A stretch of 64,000 nucleotides of DNA from contig NC_056005.1 of NCBI RefSeq assembly GCF_018446385.1, positions 60,300,239-60,364,238 on the forward strand, in the 5' to 3' direction. Numbering within the stretch: position 1 is the stretch's first letter; each line of letters begins with the position of its first letter. Shown here piece by piece: positions 12,566 through 24,822 of the stretch. The DNA is from Zingiber officinale (lineage: Eukaryota; Streptophyta; Magnoliopsida; Zingiberales; Zingiberaceae). The position numbers were made by a program, and so were the translations under genes. Below the pieces are notes generated by a model, which searched no databases, had not been told where the DNA came from, and saw only the letters and a list, made by a program, of their open reading frames with translations.

Positions 12566-14064
12566 ACATGCGAAGAGTATACATGTTTTAATTTGTATTC
12601 TTATGAAAATTACAGATCTGTAAATTTCTGTGATTTTATGATTTTTATAGTTTTTATGGGGATTTTTCTTGTAGAAGCGAAGCACAAGTGTTTAGACACT
12701 TGTAGGCTTCGACTACCGAGAAGATTTTTTCGAAACGGCAAGGTTTCACCCCAAATCATTTTGGGACAGCGGGCTAAGGCACTGTAGGATCGCTAAGGAA
12801 CACTCACGATGGTTAGATCGTAGGTAGGGGTGCTGCCCCTGACCCCGCAAGGGGATTCGTTCCGCGATTGCGCCCGAAAATCGCTAAACGGGACCGCCGG
12901 GGATTTTTACTCATAAAATTGTAAAAATTGTAAGAAAAATTACATAAATTTATAGAAATTACATAATTTAGAATTATGTATTATTTTGTGATGGTCATGG
13001 CCCAAAAGACCCAATTAGATTGGAAATTGTGTTGTAATTCATAATACGGCCTTCGTGCCGTCGTGTGATTGTGCGTGTTGTATATTTGATACGTGACCTG
13101 CGTGTCGTGCCTTTCTATTTATTTGTTCTTGTTGTAAATTAGTTTAGACTCGAATGTAACTCGAGTTTCACTATTGTAATATACAAAATTGGAGCGGTGG
13201 AAGGTCCATTCGAGACGGAGTTACGAGGAGGGTGCGAGCAACACAAGGTGGTTAAAGGAAGGAGGTTGAGAAGCTATTGACCTTAGGTTGACCATCCGGT
13301 CTTCTCATTTGCTTGAGAAGATCGTAGTAGGGCCATGACTAATCATAAAATATTTAATTAATTGCTTGTGTGTGTGTGTATATGTGATGCATGCTAGAAT
13401 AGTAATTAATTAGCGCCTTGACGATTAGATAAGATCTAAATCACGTACATGATGCGCCCTAATGATTAGATTAGATCTAAATCGCGTATATGATACACCT
13501 TGTCGATTAGATTACATCTCAATCATGTCAACTCGAAATGCCTACCATGCCGTGATACCCATCACTACCTCTATCGCATGTTGTTGTTGAATCTGCCAAA
13601 GCAGAGTAACACATACTATCTTGGTAGGGTGCAGAGGGACAATCTTGGTCCCGCCTATCAATGCATGGGTGAGTATAACTCAATTAGATTGAGTAACTAG
13701 TTAACTCAATTGGATCGAGTTTAACTATAGGCATTTTTCCAATTGTTGGTAGATAGGTCGAAATCACGTTATATTAACTCTTGGGCGTATTAGCCAAAGC
13801 TAACTCGAGTTTTAATATAAATGCGGATCTTGATCCTATAAACAAGAGTTGCATAGAAATGTAATTGGTAAATTAGTTACCTACCGATCATACTAAGTCT
13901 TGGGCAATTTAGCCAAAGCTAACTCAAGGCGTAGTATGATGTGGATCTTGTCCCACATGAATTATAGAATTCAGTGGGAGCATCATTTAATTAAAATGCC
14001 TAATTAAATGATTACTAGAATATGATGTTTATTTATTTTCTGCATTTTTCTGTTGTAGATTACC
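12566..14064 (+). other. untranslated leader of copia B
   Basis: About 1.5 kb with no coding sequence. It holds a stem-loop at 12678-12711, three copies of a 41-bp repeat with GATTAGAT cores (starting at 13423, 13464 and 13505), and two related stem-loops at 13770-13819 and 13890-13937. All have counterparts in the leader of C, and most in A. Confidence 0.8.
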
Positions 14065-15357
14065 ATGACGTCAAACACGAACACCTTCTCTCTGCGTTCT
14101 GTTCTTGACAAGGACATGCTCAACGGAGCAAATTTCCTAGACTGGTACAGGAATCTGAGAATAGTTCTCACCCAAGAAGCGTAGCATGCTCTAGAAGGCC
14201 ATTATCCTTCCCTTCATTGCTACGCACAAAGGCGGGATGCTTACAAGAGGCATCAAGAGGCATTAGATATCATGTCTAATGTCTCTCGCATGCTCAACTG
14301 AACCAGCTGTCTTGGCAAGCAACATGAGTTAATGGGTGCTTATGATATGGTTGAACATCTTTCAACTATATCAAGGAGAACACGGGCGATTTGGGATCTC
14401 AAGGGCACTATTTGATGCAAGATGTCGGATGGGGCTCCGTAGGTCCATATGTACACACGATGATGGGTACATAGAATCTCGAGGTTGGGATTCCCACTTG
14501 GCCAAGAGCTAGCCACCGACTGATCTTAGTCTTTGCCAGAGAGTTACTGTCGGTTTGTCATGAACTACAACATGAATGAAATTGACAATGTCAGAACTAC
14601 TTAGAATGATTCTGACTATGACCTCAACCTTAAGGTTAAGCCCAACTCTATTCGATGGTTCAAAACACAAGGGCAAGGGCAAGCCAAAGGCAAGGGAAAG
14701 TCCCAAGCCAAGGGCAGGCAAAGGCAACTTGAGCCAAGGAGGTTGCTATGCTACCTTACGGCTTATGACGGTAGACTAGAAGAGGCGAGGTGCATGGAGG
14801 ATCTAAGAGAAGTGAAACTTCCACTTCAGGTATATATGTTATAGAAGTCAATCTATCTATTTCTTCATCATGGGTATTATATACCGGATGTGCCTTTACA
14901 TTTGTACGTGTTTGCAGAAAGCAAAGCATTGGCGAAGCGTGAGGTGGAATCGTAGGCAATGGAGCATGGGCTTTGTCATCTGTAGAGACTAATTTATCTC
15001 TACCTGGGCTTGTATTAGAGTAGGATGATTGTTGTGTGCCCGCTAAGAACATTATATCGGTTCTTGTTTGGACAAGAAAGGGTTTTCATTTATAATAAAG
15101 AAAAAATGTTGTTGTTTATTTAAATGATATGTTCTATTGTAGTGCACCTCGATGAACGGACTCTATATTCTAGACCTTGAGAGTCCTATCTATAACATAA
15201 GTACCAAGAGGTTCAAGTCAAAGACATTACAAACCTAGCTTGTCTCTTAGGTCGTATAAATGATATCGACTCAAAAGATGGTTTGTTGGACTCATTTGAT
15301 TTTGAATATTATGAGACATGCAGTCATGCCTACTAGGTAAGATGACCAAGACCTTTA
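14065..15357 (+). pseudogene. copia B gag, protease and pre-integrase, heavily decayed
   Basis: The ATG at 14065 matches the gag start of A and C, and the first 38 or so codons are readable (NGANFLDWYRNLRIVLTQE). From about 14178 on, many small insertions and deletions break the frame. The KGKGKPK linker is recognisable near 14670-14700, but the CCHC knuckle is gone and no DTG protease motif survives in one frame. Pre-integrase traces lie near 15270-15350. The product cannot be functional. Confidence 0.85.
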
Positions 15358-16260
15358 GTGAGAGCGGTCGACTTGTTAGGTCTTATACATTGTGATGTAT
15401 GTGGCCCTTTCAATGTCGCTGCTAGAGGTGGTTATAGGTACTTCATTACATTTACTGATGACTTCAATAGATATGGTTATGTGTACTTGATGACACATAA
15501 ATCAGAATCCTTTGAAAAGTTCAAGGAATTCAAGAATGATGTACAAAACCAGCATGGCAAGAGTATTAAGATACTTTGATCAGATCGAGGTGGAGAATAC
15601 CTTAGCCATGAGTTTCGTGACTATCTAGCTGAGTGTGGGATTCTATCCCAACTCACTCCTCCTGGAACACCACAGTGGAATTGTGTATCCGAAAGGAGGA
15701 ATCATACCTTATTAGATATGGTACGGTCTATGATGAGTCACACAGATCTTCCTACATTCCTTTGGGGCTATGCTCTAGACACGACAGCCTTTATACTTAA
15801 CCGAGTTCCATCCAAGGCTGTGATAAAGACACCATATAGGATATGGACTGGGAGAGATACCCAGGTGTCTTTTGTGAGGATTTGGGGTTGTGAGGCTTAC
15901 GTTCGACGTCAAGTCTCGGACAAATTGGGACCCAAATCTGACAAGTGCTATTTCATTGGATATCCCAAGGAAACGAAGGGATATTACTAAGATAGTTGTG
16001 GCTAAGACTGGGGTATTTCTAGAAAGGGATTTTGTTTCTAGAAAGACTAGTGGGAGTACGTTCGATCTTGAAGAAGTTCAAGATGAGAACAATAGCACTA
16101 AAGCCTCGATGGAAGTTGAACTGGAACCACAAAGTGTTGTGGATGATGTTGTCCCACAAGGAGTTGAGGAACAACAACCAGTTCAAGTAGACATACCTCT
16201 TCGCAGGTCTGATAGGGATACTCATTTCTCTTGTCTGACCATGATGACGTTGTGCTCATA
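15358..16260 (+). pseudogene. copia B integrase remnant
   Basis: The integrase core reads DLLGLIHCDVCGPF (first Asp), FITFTDDFNRYGYVYLM, then SDRGGEYLSHEF (second Asp) and SERRNHTLLDM (Glu). A TGA replaces the Arg codon before SDRGGEY at about 15578 (CGA to TGA). The C-terminal part, with the FLWGYALD and RIWGCEAYVRRQ segments, is open to about 15990. A deletion there removes the YIPSQHK motif seen in A and C and shifts frame into 15890-16261. Confidence 0.9.
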
Positions 16261-17781
16261 AATGATGAGACTACCTCCTATCAGGAAGCTGTGATGAGAC
16301 CAGATTCCGAGAAATAGCTAGAGGCCATGAGATCCGAGATGGAATCCGTGTACATTAACCAAGTATAGACTTTGGTTGATCCACCTGAAGGGGTAAAACC
16401 GATAGGGTGTAAGTGGGTCTTTAAGAGAAAGACTGACATGGATGGACTTATCTATAAGGGTCGCTAGGTAGCTAGAGGTTTCAAGCAGATTCATGGTATT
16501 GACTATGATGAAACATTTTCTCCAGTAGAGATGTTTAAGTCTATTCGGATCATGCTTGCTATTGCAACATACCATGACTATGAGATATGGCAGATAGATG
16601 TCAAAATCGTGTTTCTGAATGGAAACCTGCTCGAGGATCTATACATGACACAACCTGAGGGTTTTGTAGATCCACAGTATACTAGCAGAGTATGTAAGCT
16701 GCATAAATCCATTTATGGACTAAAGCAAGCTTCTCGGAGTTGGAATCTTCGATTCGATGATGCAATCAAATAGTTTGGTTTCATCAAGAATGAAGATGAA
16801 CCTTGTGTCTACAAGAACGTTGTTGGGAGCACAGTTGTCTTCCTTATATTGTATGTGGATAACATACTACTTATTGGGAAAGACATCCCTTTGTTGCAGT
16901 CTGTCAAGCCTTGGCTGGGGACTTGTTTCTCAATGAAGGAATTAGGTGAAGCATCCCGCATTCTAGGCATACAGATTTATAGAGATAGATCTAAGAAGTT
17001 GCTTGGCCTAAGTCAGAGTACATATATTGACAAGGTACTCCTTCGATTTGCCATGCAGAACTCCAAGAAGGGATTTCTGTCGATGTCACATGGTGTGAGT
17101 CTTTCAAAGACTCAAGGTCACTCTTCTAGAGAGGAGAGAGACCACATGAGTCATATCCCTTATGCCTTAGCCATAGGATCTATCATGAACGCCAAGCTAT
17201 GTACTCGTCCTGATGTCTCATAAGCTTTGAGCATGACGAGCAGATATCAGTCAGATCCAGGTGAAAGTCACTGGATAGCGGTCAAGAATATTCTTAAGTA
17301 CTTGAGAAGGACTAAAGAATATTTCTTGATATATAGAGGCGATGACGAGCTAGCTGTAAAGGGTTACAGTGATGCCAGCTTCCAGACCGACCAGGATGAT
17401 TATCGATCGCAGTCAGGGTTCGTGTTTTGCATAAATGGTGGTGCAGTGAGCTGGAAGAGTTCGAAGCAGGACACAGTCGCTGATTCTACAACAGAGGCCG
17501 AGTATATTGCTGCATCAGAGGCAACAAAGGAGGTAGTTTGGATCCGCAAGTTCATCACTGAACTTGGGGTGGTTCCCAGCATCGCTGACCCTATTGAGCT
17601 CTATTGTGACAAAAATGGAGCAATTGCGCAGGCTAAGGAACCTCGCTCACACCAGCGGACCAAACACATACTACGGCGCTTCCATCTCATTCGAGAGATT
17701 ATCGAGAGAGGAGATGTGAAAATTTGCAAAGTACCCACTGAGGCTAACATCGCAGATCCCTTGACCAAGGCTTTGGCATAG
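16261..17781 (+). pseudogene. copia B reverse transcriptase and RNase H
   Basis: Reverse transcriptase is interrupted by TAG at 16315-16317 and near 16366, a TAG near 16467 and TAG at about 16771. Its core is otherwise readable: QIDVKIVFLNG keeps the first Asp. The YVDD box is YVDN (16852-16863), losing a catalytic Asp. One TAA (17221-17223) separates the connection from an RNase H that is fully open from 17227 to 17781. It has YSDAS, TTEAEY and YCDKNGAIA, all catalytic acidic residues, and the terminal ADPLTKALA. The TAG at 16315-16317 is also found in C. Confidence 0.93.
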
Positions 17782-17840
17782 AGGAAGCATGATGGTCACA
17801 CTAGGTCATTAGGCCTTAGAGCCTACATTGATTGGCACTA

Positions 17841-17855
17841 GTGCTAGTGGGAGAT
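17841..17855 (+). other. polypurine tract of copia B
   Basis: GTGCTAGTGGGAGAT abuts the 3' LTR start at 17856 and matches the tract of A. Confidence 0.85.
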
Positions 17856-19673
17856 TGTTAGTTAGAACCCTAGAGTCAATCATTTGATGATTGTTGTATG
17901 GACTCGTTGTATCATATTCTTGTATATAAATAAAGACATTTGTTTTGGTTATTATACTTATTTGTATTGGTGCCAAATAACTAAGTATAATAGCGTCCTT
18001 GTGTAGAAGGTTCTTACCCATATCAATCGATTGGTTGAATCGATAGTGAGATGATATAGGGAACACTACTCTTAATCATTCCTAGTCGAGTATTACCATT
18101 TAGAGACAATGTTAATGCGACGAGACTAGCATGTAGGTCGACTCGATGACTTGATCTCACAAGTCATGGATATGGAGATATTAAGTTGACACATGGGTAT
18201 ACATTAGAGAATGTATACTGAATGACCCACCATGAGAAAGTATCATGAATCGTTATATGAGTGCATATACTTTCTCATGTGGCTATAAGTATGACTACTA
18301 GTCCTTGGACCTGAAGTCACCATGGTTCCCTACATAAGGAGTTACGTACTTTGGCTTCGTCAAACGTCACCCGTAACTGGGTGGACTATAAAGGCGATTA
18401 CTAGGTATGTAACGAATTATGCAGAGGGATGTGAGTGATGTAGATGGGATCTATCCCTCCTATATGATGGGAATGACATCGATATTCTTGATAGAGTGAG
18501 ACCACGAAGTGCATGACCATGCCCAAATGAGTCAATATGAGATATTAAGCTCATTTGATTGAGTGAGTCTACTTGGAGTTCAAGATTTAGATTGATTAGA
18601 GGATGACACGGTCTATGCCTCACATTGATCAATCTAAATGTCTAGGATAGAAGGACAATGCCATATATTGTGAAGAGTCACAATTAGTAGTCACAAGGCG
18701 ATGTTGGATCACAACATTCTTATAACTTGGGTAGTAATGATGTGTTGCTAGATACCGCTCATTACTTATGCTTCTAAATGAGTTTAGGAGTATTGTCAAC
18801 GTTATAAGAACCAATAGGGTCACACACATAAGGCAATTAGATGGAGATTAGGTTCATTTGATGACCTAAAGGATTAGGTTCATGAGATGAACCAAATTGG
18901 ATTAAGAGTAGTCCAAATTGAGCTAATTGAGTTGGACTCAATTTGGTTCATGTGTTAAGTGAGCCTAATTTGGACTTACACTCATTTAATTAATTTAATT
19001 TAATGAATAGAGATTCATTAAATTAAAATTGACTTGAACCAATGGTTAGATTAGATCAACCAAGGGAGAGAAGTGGTCAAGTTTGACTTGACTTGAGAGG
19101 AAGATGAAGGGTCAAGTTTGACTTGACCATTTGTCACGTCATTGGTTAGTTGATATTAAGTCGCTAATGATGATGTGCCACATCATCAAGGCTAGCACAT
19201 GTGTGTGCCTCCTCATGAGGGAGATCAAGAGTTTTTGACTCTTGAAATTCCATGGAGTATATATACCTTTTCAAAGGTGGCCGACCACTTTAGTGGAGTT
19301 ACAACCTTGAATTGATTTTTCATTCAATTCATCTTCTTCCTCAAGCTCTTCTCTTCTCTCCCTCTCCTCCCTTAGCCAAAACCATCAAAGGTGCTAGCAC
19401 ACCTTTTGTGTGGTTTTTTCCATCTCTTGCTTGTTTGGATACACATAGAGGAGTATCTACTTTGATACTCTCGAGATCCGGCGAACCTAGGATGAGCGGG
19501 ATTACGGGAAGGGCTTCGCATCAAGGGTAACCTCTTAATCTTGTAGATCTAAAGTAGATCTAGGCTTAAAAACATGTATATGAAATTTTATTTCTTCACA
19601 CGGATCCGTGGCATGGGGATTTCGGGGTTTTCGCAACGCAAAAAGCGATTTTTGTGACCCGAAAAACCCAACA
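17856..19673 (+). repeat. 3' LTR of copia B (1,818 bp)
   Basis: Begins TGTTAGTTAGAACCC and ends CCCAACA. It contains the 13-bp inverted repeat with one change in a spacer. It is followed by target duplication CAATC at 19674-19678. Confidence 0.95.
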
Positions 19674-19678
19674 CAATC

Positions 19679-21292
19679 GGTATCTTTAAGGATAGAGATA
19701 ATGGATTAGTTCGGTCTCTTACTTCCTTATGGAGAAGTTGTCTCTCCTTTCAAGGGAGTATCCTAGATGTCCGTGAACGGGTTACCCCTGTCACTAGGGC
19801 CCTTTGGGTGTACGATCTAAGATCCTCTCTTTACAAAATTAGCAATTCCTACACAATTGATCAATATGAAGAGATAATCTCAGCAAGTCTCATGCATATC
19901 AAATAGAAACAAAGCAAGCAAAATCATCCAATAAGTAAAGGCATAAACATGAGTCTTACATCAAACCCTATCTAAAACTACTCCCTACATCCATAGAAAA
20001 GGAGATCTACTCCATTGTGAGGGAAGAACAACCCCAACATATAAAGTAAAGCATACTTACAACCCTTGATGTGAGAAGAAGGGGAAGAAGAGATGCTTGC
20101 CGAGGTTTCCGATGTCTTGGGGATGCCTCCTTGCTCTGGAGATGGACGAAATATCAAGGGACGATGGTGGAAGAAGATATAGGGTTTCCCCTAAAGGGGA
20201 GAACCCTTTCCCAAGGAGAGGAACGAAGTCCCGATCCAAAGATACCCCAAGAATAGGGTTCTTGACGCTTTTATACCTCCTCCAAGCTGCCCAAGAAAAC
20301 CAGGATTACAGGGGTCTGATAAACTGAGTTTTTCACCCATTAACCAGGTTTTCTCGTGATTTACCCTGAACTAAAATTGTATCTCTTGTAATTATCTTCA
20401 ATGTCATACTTGGATTGAGCCCTGGCTCCAAACAAGCCGAAAGTTATGGCGGTTCAAAGTTTGGTTTGCAGTCTGGGTGGAGGTCCAGTTGAACCCACGG
20501 TTGGGAGGCACGGCGGTGCCAATTAGCACGGGAAGATAATGTTTTCTCTCTGTTGGATCTGAAGAAAGGTTGTAGATCTTGAAGTCAGATACGTTTCGAT
20601 ATAAAGAACATCCTGAAACTCTAACTGAGCGTAAAGTTATGGCCAAATTACGAACGGTCTGCAATCTGCCCAGAATTCAGCACATCCCTGTTTTGGCGTG
20701 GCATGGCTCGTGTTCTTTGTCACACGGCCGTATGGAATTCACACGGCCTTCGTCACATGGTCATGTGGAATCCACACGGCCTCACATGGCTTCTTCTTGG
20801 GTTGAGTCACACGGTCGTGTGGCTCACACGACCGTGGCCTTTTTCTTCTCTGCCGAGGTCACACGGCCGTGTGGATTCACACGACTGTGACCTTTCTCTC
20901 CTCTGGATCGTTTGCACGGTCATGCCATTTGGCACGGTCATGTGTTGCTTGGACACGGGATGTTGGCATGGCCGTGTGTCTCACACGACCATGGACCTCT
21001 TCAAATCTGGATTGCAGGTAAAGCCATGCCATTTGGCACGGCCTAAACATGCTAATGGTCACACGGCCATGTGGCCTACACGACCCAAGCTCCTGTGTGC
21101 ATTTTTGCTCCATTTTCGCTCCAAATAGCATCCTGTCAATAAAAACAAGCAAAGTGCAGATCTTCGAATAAAATATAATGGAAGTATGACAACACAATGA
21201 AATAGGGTGTAATAAACATAGATTATACTAATGAAATACAAGTAGATGTGCGTCAAGACATGCATAAAAGTGTATATAATCTACGCACATCA
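19679..21292 (-). repeat. 3' LTR of gypsy F (partial)
   Basis: It aligns with 48378-49220 and then 54817-55549, so the paired LTR confirms the boundary at 21292 (CTACGCACATCA). About 380 bp of the outer end are missing at the junction with Z. The LTR carries a cluster of CACGGCCGTG-type palindromes at 20690-21090, listed separately. Short open frames inside it are repeat-borne and not genes. Confidence 0.9.
20690..21090. repeat. cluster of CACACGGCCGTGTG palindromes in the F LTR
   Basis: More than a dozen exact or near copies of the self-complementary CACACGGCCGTGTG lie in about 400 bp (for example exact at 20860-20873). Most variants change CG to TG or CA, as in CACGGTCGTG, CACGACCGTG and CATGGCCGTG. 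The cluster recurs in the other LTR at 54985-55340. Confidence 0.85.
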
Positions 21293-22637
21293 TAGTCCCA
21301 GACTTAAACCTTTGCTTGTCCTCAAGCAAAACCTATAATCTAGATTTATGTGCGTAGATGACATGTAATAATCCTTAGTGAATCAATATAAACCTATCAT
21401 ATAGTTTCATTGATGAGCATAATACCAAAATTGTTTGAGTGTGGCCTAAGTAGAAGTTCTCCATGCTCAGTGTAATAAGTGGCTTAACTTTTTAAAGTAT
21501 CAATCTCTAAGCCTAGTCAATTTTTCATTTAACCATGTTCCTCATACTTCCAGCAATAGGCACTTACCTGCCACACGCAAGGTTCGCTCCCCTTAAAAAT
21601 GCTATGCATCGTCTACACAAGGTCTCAAAGGAATACTTAGTATCAAGAGAAACATAACATTCATTTCCCCAGTAACCTAACTCGGTCTCAAAGGGGTGAA
21701 TTGCTATTTTGCACTCACGATAACTATTTTTTTATCCCTTATTTTTTTTCTTATTTTTTTAATGTTTGCAAAGTATCAAACTTGAATAAACTTTCAATTT
21801 TTTTTTTTTTTTGGGATTGATTTTTCCAAATGAGCTTACATGATCTGAGTTTATCCAATAACCAAAATGTAGTTGAGAGGTCACCATAGAAGCAAGAGTA
21901 CTAGTCTGGTTCTATAAATCATGACTTTTTTAAAAAATATCTACCATCAAAGTCAAGCATAATGTGAAGAGATCCTAAAACTAGGCCAACATTCAAATTC
22001 TTCTAGTAATAACAATGCTCAATTCATGCTACTATGGATAGGAAAATAAAGATCAATAGGCATACTAGCATACCAAATCACACAACATAAATATCTAGAT
22101 AAAATGTGCTAGTGTTTTTCATTAAGGAACAAACAACAATCATGATGTGATGAATGATGCAACTAGCAAATTTTATTTGGCAAAAAGAAGTATGAAAAAG
22201 CAAAAATTAAACTAAATCAAATGCATCTAATGCATCCCCCTAGACTTAAACTTTTCATTGTCCCAATGAAAACTAAAAATAATGTGGAGAAGATTAAAAG
22301 TAAGAGAAGTTACCAAATAATGTGTGCCCATGTCATTAACTTCTCCATTATGTAATTGCACTCCTCCTAATCTTTGAGTCCTATAAAAGAAAATTGACAA
22401 CAAAAATTAAGTAGAGGATACATGATTATTATGAGGAAAGAAATGAAACTAGAAAAGAACTAAAAACATGAATGAAAACAAGATTGAACTTGGGTTGCCT
22501 CCTAAGAAGCTCTTGTTTAAGGTCATTAGCTCGACCACCTTATTAGATTCATCAAAATCTCGCTCTTGGAGGGGTAAGATATTTCATCACCCTCTTACCA
22601 AGGGCTCTTATTATGGAGGGAGCTTTCATCAAAGGAG
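21293..22637 (-). other. non-coding 3' part of gypsy F
   Basis: About 1.3 kb between the gag-like gene and the 3' LTR, AT-rich with a run of T near 21740-21815. The minus-strand sequence next to the LTR, GGTTTAAGTCTGGGACTA, is the likely polypurine tract. In a complete gypsy element pol would occupy this position, and no trace of it is visible. Confidence 0.7.
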
Positions 22638-24627
22638 CTACAGAGTAAAGTTTAACGTCTCCATCTTCATCTTTTTTGAAGTTCTTTCAGGTGGTCGAAG
22701 ACGGTTCAGTCTGAGCTTCCAACTATGGGCCTCTTGAAAACCTACACACCCAAAAGAAAGGCAAACCTCCCACAAGCATGTAATATAAGAAGGAACTAGA
22801 ACTGTATTAGTATGAAATGAATATGTATCAAAAATTGAATCACATCCAACATAATCAAATATAGGTACCTCTATAAAATTTTCCAAAAGATCACTAGAAA
22901 TACTAACCTTGCATTGTTCAGATGTACCTGAAAGTTCTAAACAACTGGACATGACCCCTTCAGAATTATGTAGTGGCTCTAGCTCTAACTCAAGTGGTGG
23001 TGCTTCTGAATGTGGTGATTCTTGGAGCTTTGCTTCTATTGCACAAGCCCCTTGGTCCACAACATGTTCAATCCTTGCAACTCTCATAATCTCAGAAGGT
23101 TGTGTGGATAAAGGAGGTGATTCTTGAGATGCTGCTTCCACAACACAGCTCCCTACACTTCCTTTCATAACATCATCATTAACACAAGCATCAAAAAATA
23201 AACCAACATCAATAGTCTCAGTGAGAGAATCATCTATACGAGGATCACTAACTTCATTTGCAGCTTTAAGTTGATCTACCACATCACATTCATCGTCTGA
23301 AAACTCAATTTCATCATAACACCCTGTAAACCCAGAAGGTAGATCTGAAAACTTGTTATCCACTGCATTATCATCACAATCCTCATATGAAGAGCCCTCA
23401 TCTTTATATACATCTAGAAATATACACTCAACCATATTAGGGTCACAGAATTTGTCAAAGTCTTCGTTTTCATTGACCCTCACTAGCATTTGTGGAAAAG
23501 GAACCTTTAGTGAAGGTCTTAGGAAAGGTACTTCCTTTTTCCCATATTCTCTTTGAGCTTGTGGAGGAGGTCCAACTTGCTTATCTAGTATAGGTGTGAT
23601 CAATCATTGAGGGAAAGGTACTTGTGGCCTTTGGAAACTTCCTAAAGTAATGAAACTGAATTCTTGAGGTCTTCTATTGTTCTTCTCCTCAATTCTAAAC
23701 AAATTCTTCTTCAATAGTTCTTCATGATTCTTGCCACTTCTCAACTTAAAATTATTACACTGTTCACTAGACACTGTTTGTGTAGGAGGGGGATCTTGTT
23801 TGAACCATTTTGAAACAATGCTATCAATCTTTGCCCCCAAATGTTTGAACTCCTCATTCTGTGACTTGTGGATTTCAAAACTCTTGGATGGTTGAATTGT
23901 ATTTTGTTTGGCAGGCTCTCTTGTATATATGGCTTGTACTTCTTGAATTTCTAAGGGAAATTCCATCCAACTTTTTCTTAACCGTTCATGGAGGTTCAAT
24001 GCTACTTGATCAATTAATGTATATACTTCGTCTACACTCTTGTCCATAAAAGAACCTCCAGTTGATGAATCTAACAAACACTTATCTGAGAAAGAAATTC
24101 CCCTATAGAATATGTGTAAGGTCAGCCATTTCTCCAAAACCATGATGAGGGCACTATCTTTGTAGACTCTTGAATCTGTCCCATGTTTCAAATAATGATT
24201 CTCCATATGCTTGATCACAATTTGTGATGCAATTCCTCATATAAATTGTTCTACTTGGAGGGAAAAAAAGATCTAGAAATTGCTTCTCCAATTGTTTCCA
24301 ACTTGTGATGCTTTCAGGATAGAGAGAATATAACCAAGTCCTTGTTTTATCCTTGATGCTAAAAGGAAATGTCATCAATGGAACTGCGTCTGCTAACACT
24401 CCTTCACAATTCACCATATCACAAAGTTCTAGAAATGTCTCGAGATATAGATAAGGACTTTCTGATGCTTCTCCTCCAAATTTGTGGCCTTGTATCATAA
24501 AAATTAACTCTGGGTCTAGTTGGAAACTTTCTGCTTCAATATGAGGCTGCACAATGAGAGATAAAAATCTTGCAGAAATGGGTGCAGAGAAATCTCTTAA
24601 GGACCTGCTTGACATGTTAGTGCCCAT
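22638..24627 (-). pseudogene. gypsy F gag-like polyprotein, frameshifted
   Basis: It starts at the ATG at 24627 (MGTNMSSRSLRDF). The capsid core reads FPFSIKDKTRTWLYSLYP, then SWKQLEKQFLDLFFPPSRT and GESLFETWDRFKSLQ, a retrotransposon gag domain closest to Athila-type gag. A TAG after LQR (about 24154) and a frameshift near 24140 lead into a second segment (23604-24218; DQVALNLHERLRKSW, LRSGKNHEELLKK). One TGA near 23604 separates that from an in-frame 321-residue acidic tail (22638-23603) that I do not recognise. The tail is rich in Asp, Glu and Ser and has no zinc knuckle. It could be a spacer derived from gag or an acquired sequence. Confidence 0.82.
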
Positions 24628-24797
24628 GGTATCTAAAAAAACAAAATGCAGAATTTAAATTGCAAGAAAAAAATAAATGCAGAATTTAAAGACAAGAAAG
24701 AAAATGCAGGTTTTTTTAATTAAAAAAATGAAAAAATAAAAATTATTCACAAGTCTAGATTAACTAAATTGCTAATCTACTAATGTTAATGCGAACA

Positions 24798-24815
24798 GTC
24801 CCTGACAACGACGCC
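24798..24815 (-). other. primer binding site of gypsy F (tRNA-Asp-like)
   Basis: On the minus strand TGGCGTCGTTGTCAGGGAC lies seven bases inside the LTR end. It resembles the TGGCGCCGTTGCCGGGG site used with tRNA-Asp by Athila-type elements, with C-to-T changes. Confidence 0.75.
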
Positions 24816-24822
24816 AAAAACT

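Larger units (their letters stand above)
10792..19673 (+). mobile_element. Ty1-copia retrotransposon B, complete but defective (8,882 bp)
   Basis: Same family as A and C, inserted on the plus strand. Exact 5-bp duplications CAATC lie at 10787-10791 and 19674-19678. LTRs are 10792-12551 and 17856-19673. The interior has the standard order of leader, gag, protease, integrase, reverse transcriptase, RNase H. Gag and protease are far more decayed than the RNase H end. It sits inside the 3' LTR of gypsy F. Confidence 0.96.

Noticed and set aside
20579-21197. Several overlapping open frames of 100-140 codons
   Set aside because: The CACGGCCGTG palindrome cluster makes stop-poor sequence on both strands; the predicted proteins are Cys/His/Arg repeats without domains.
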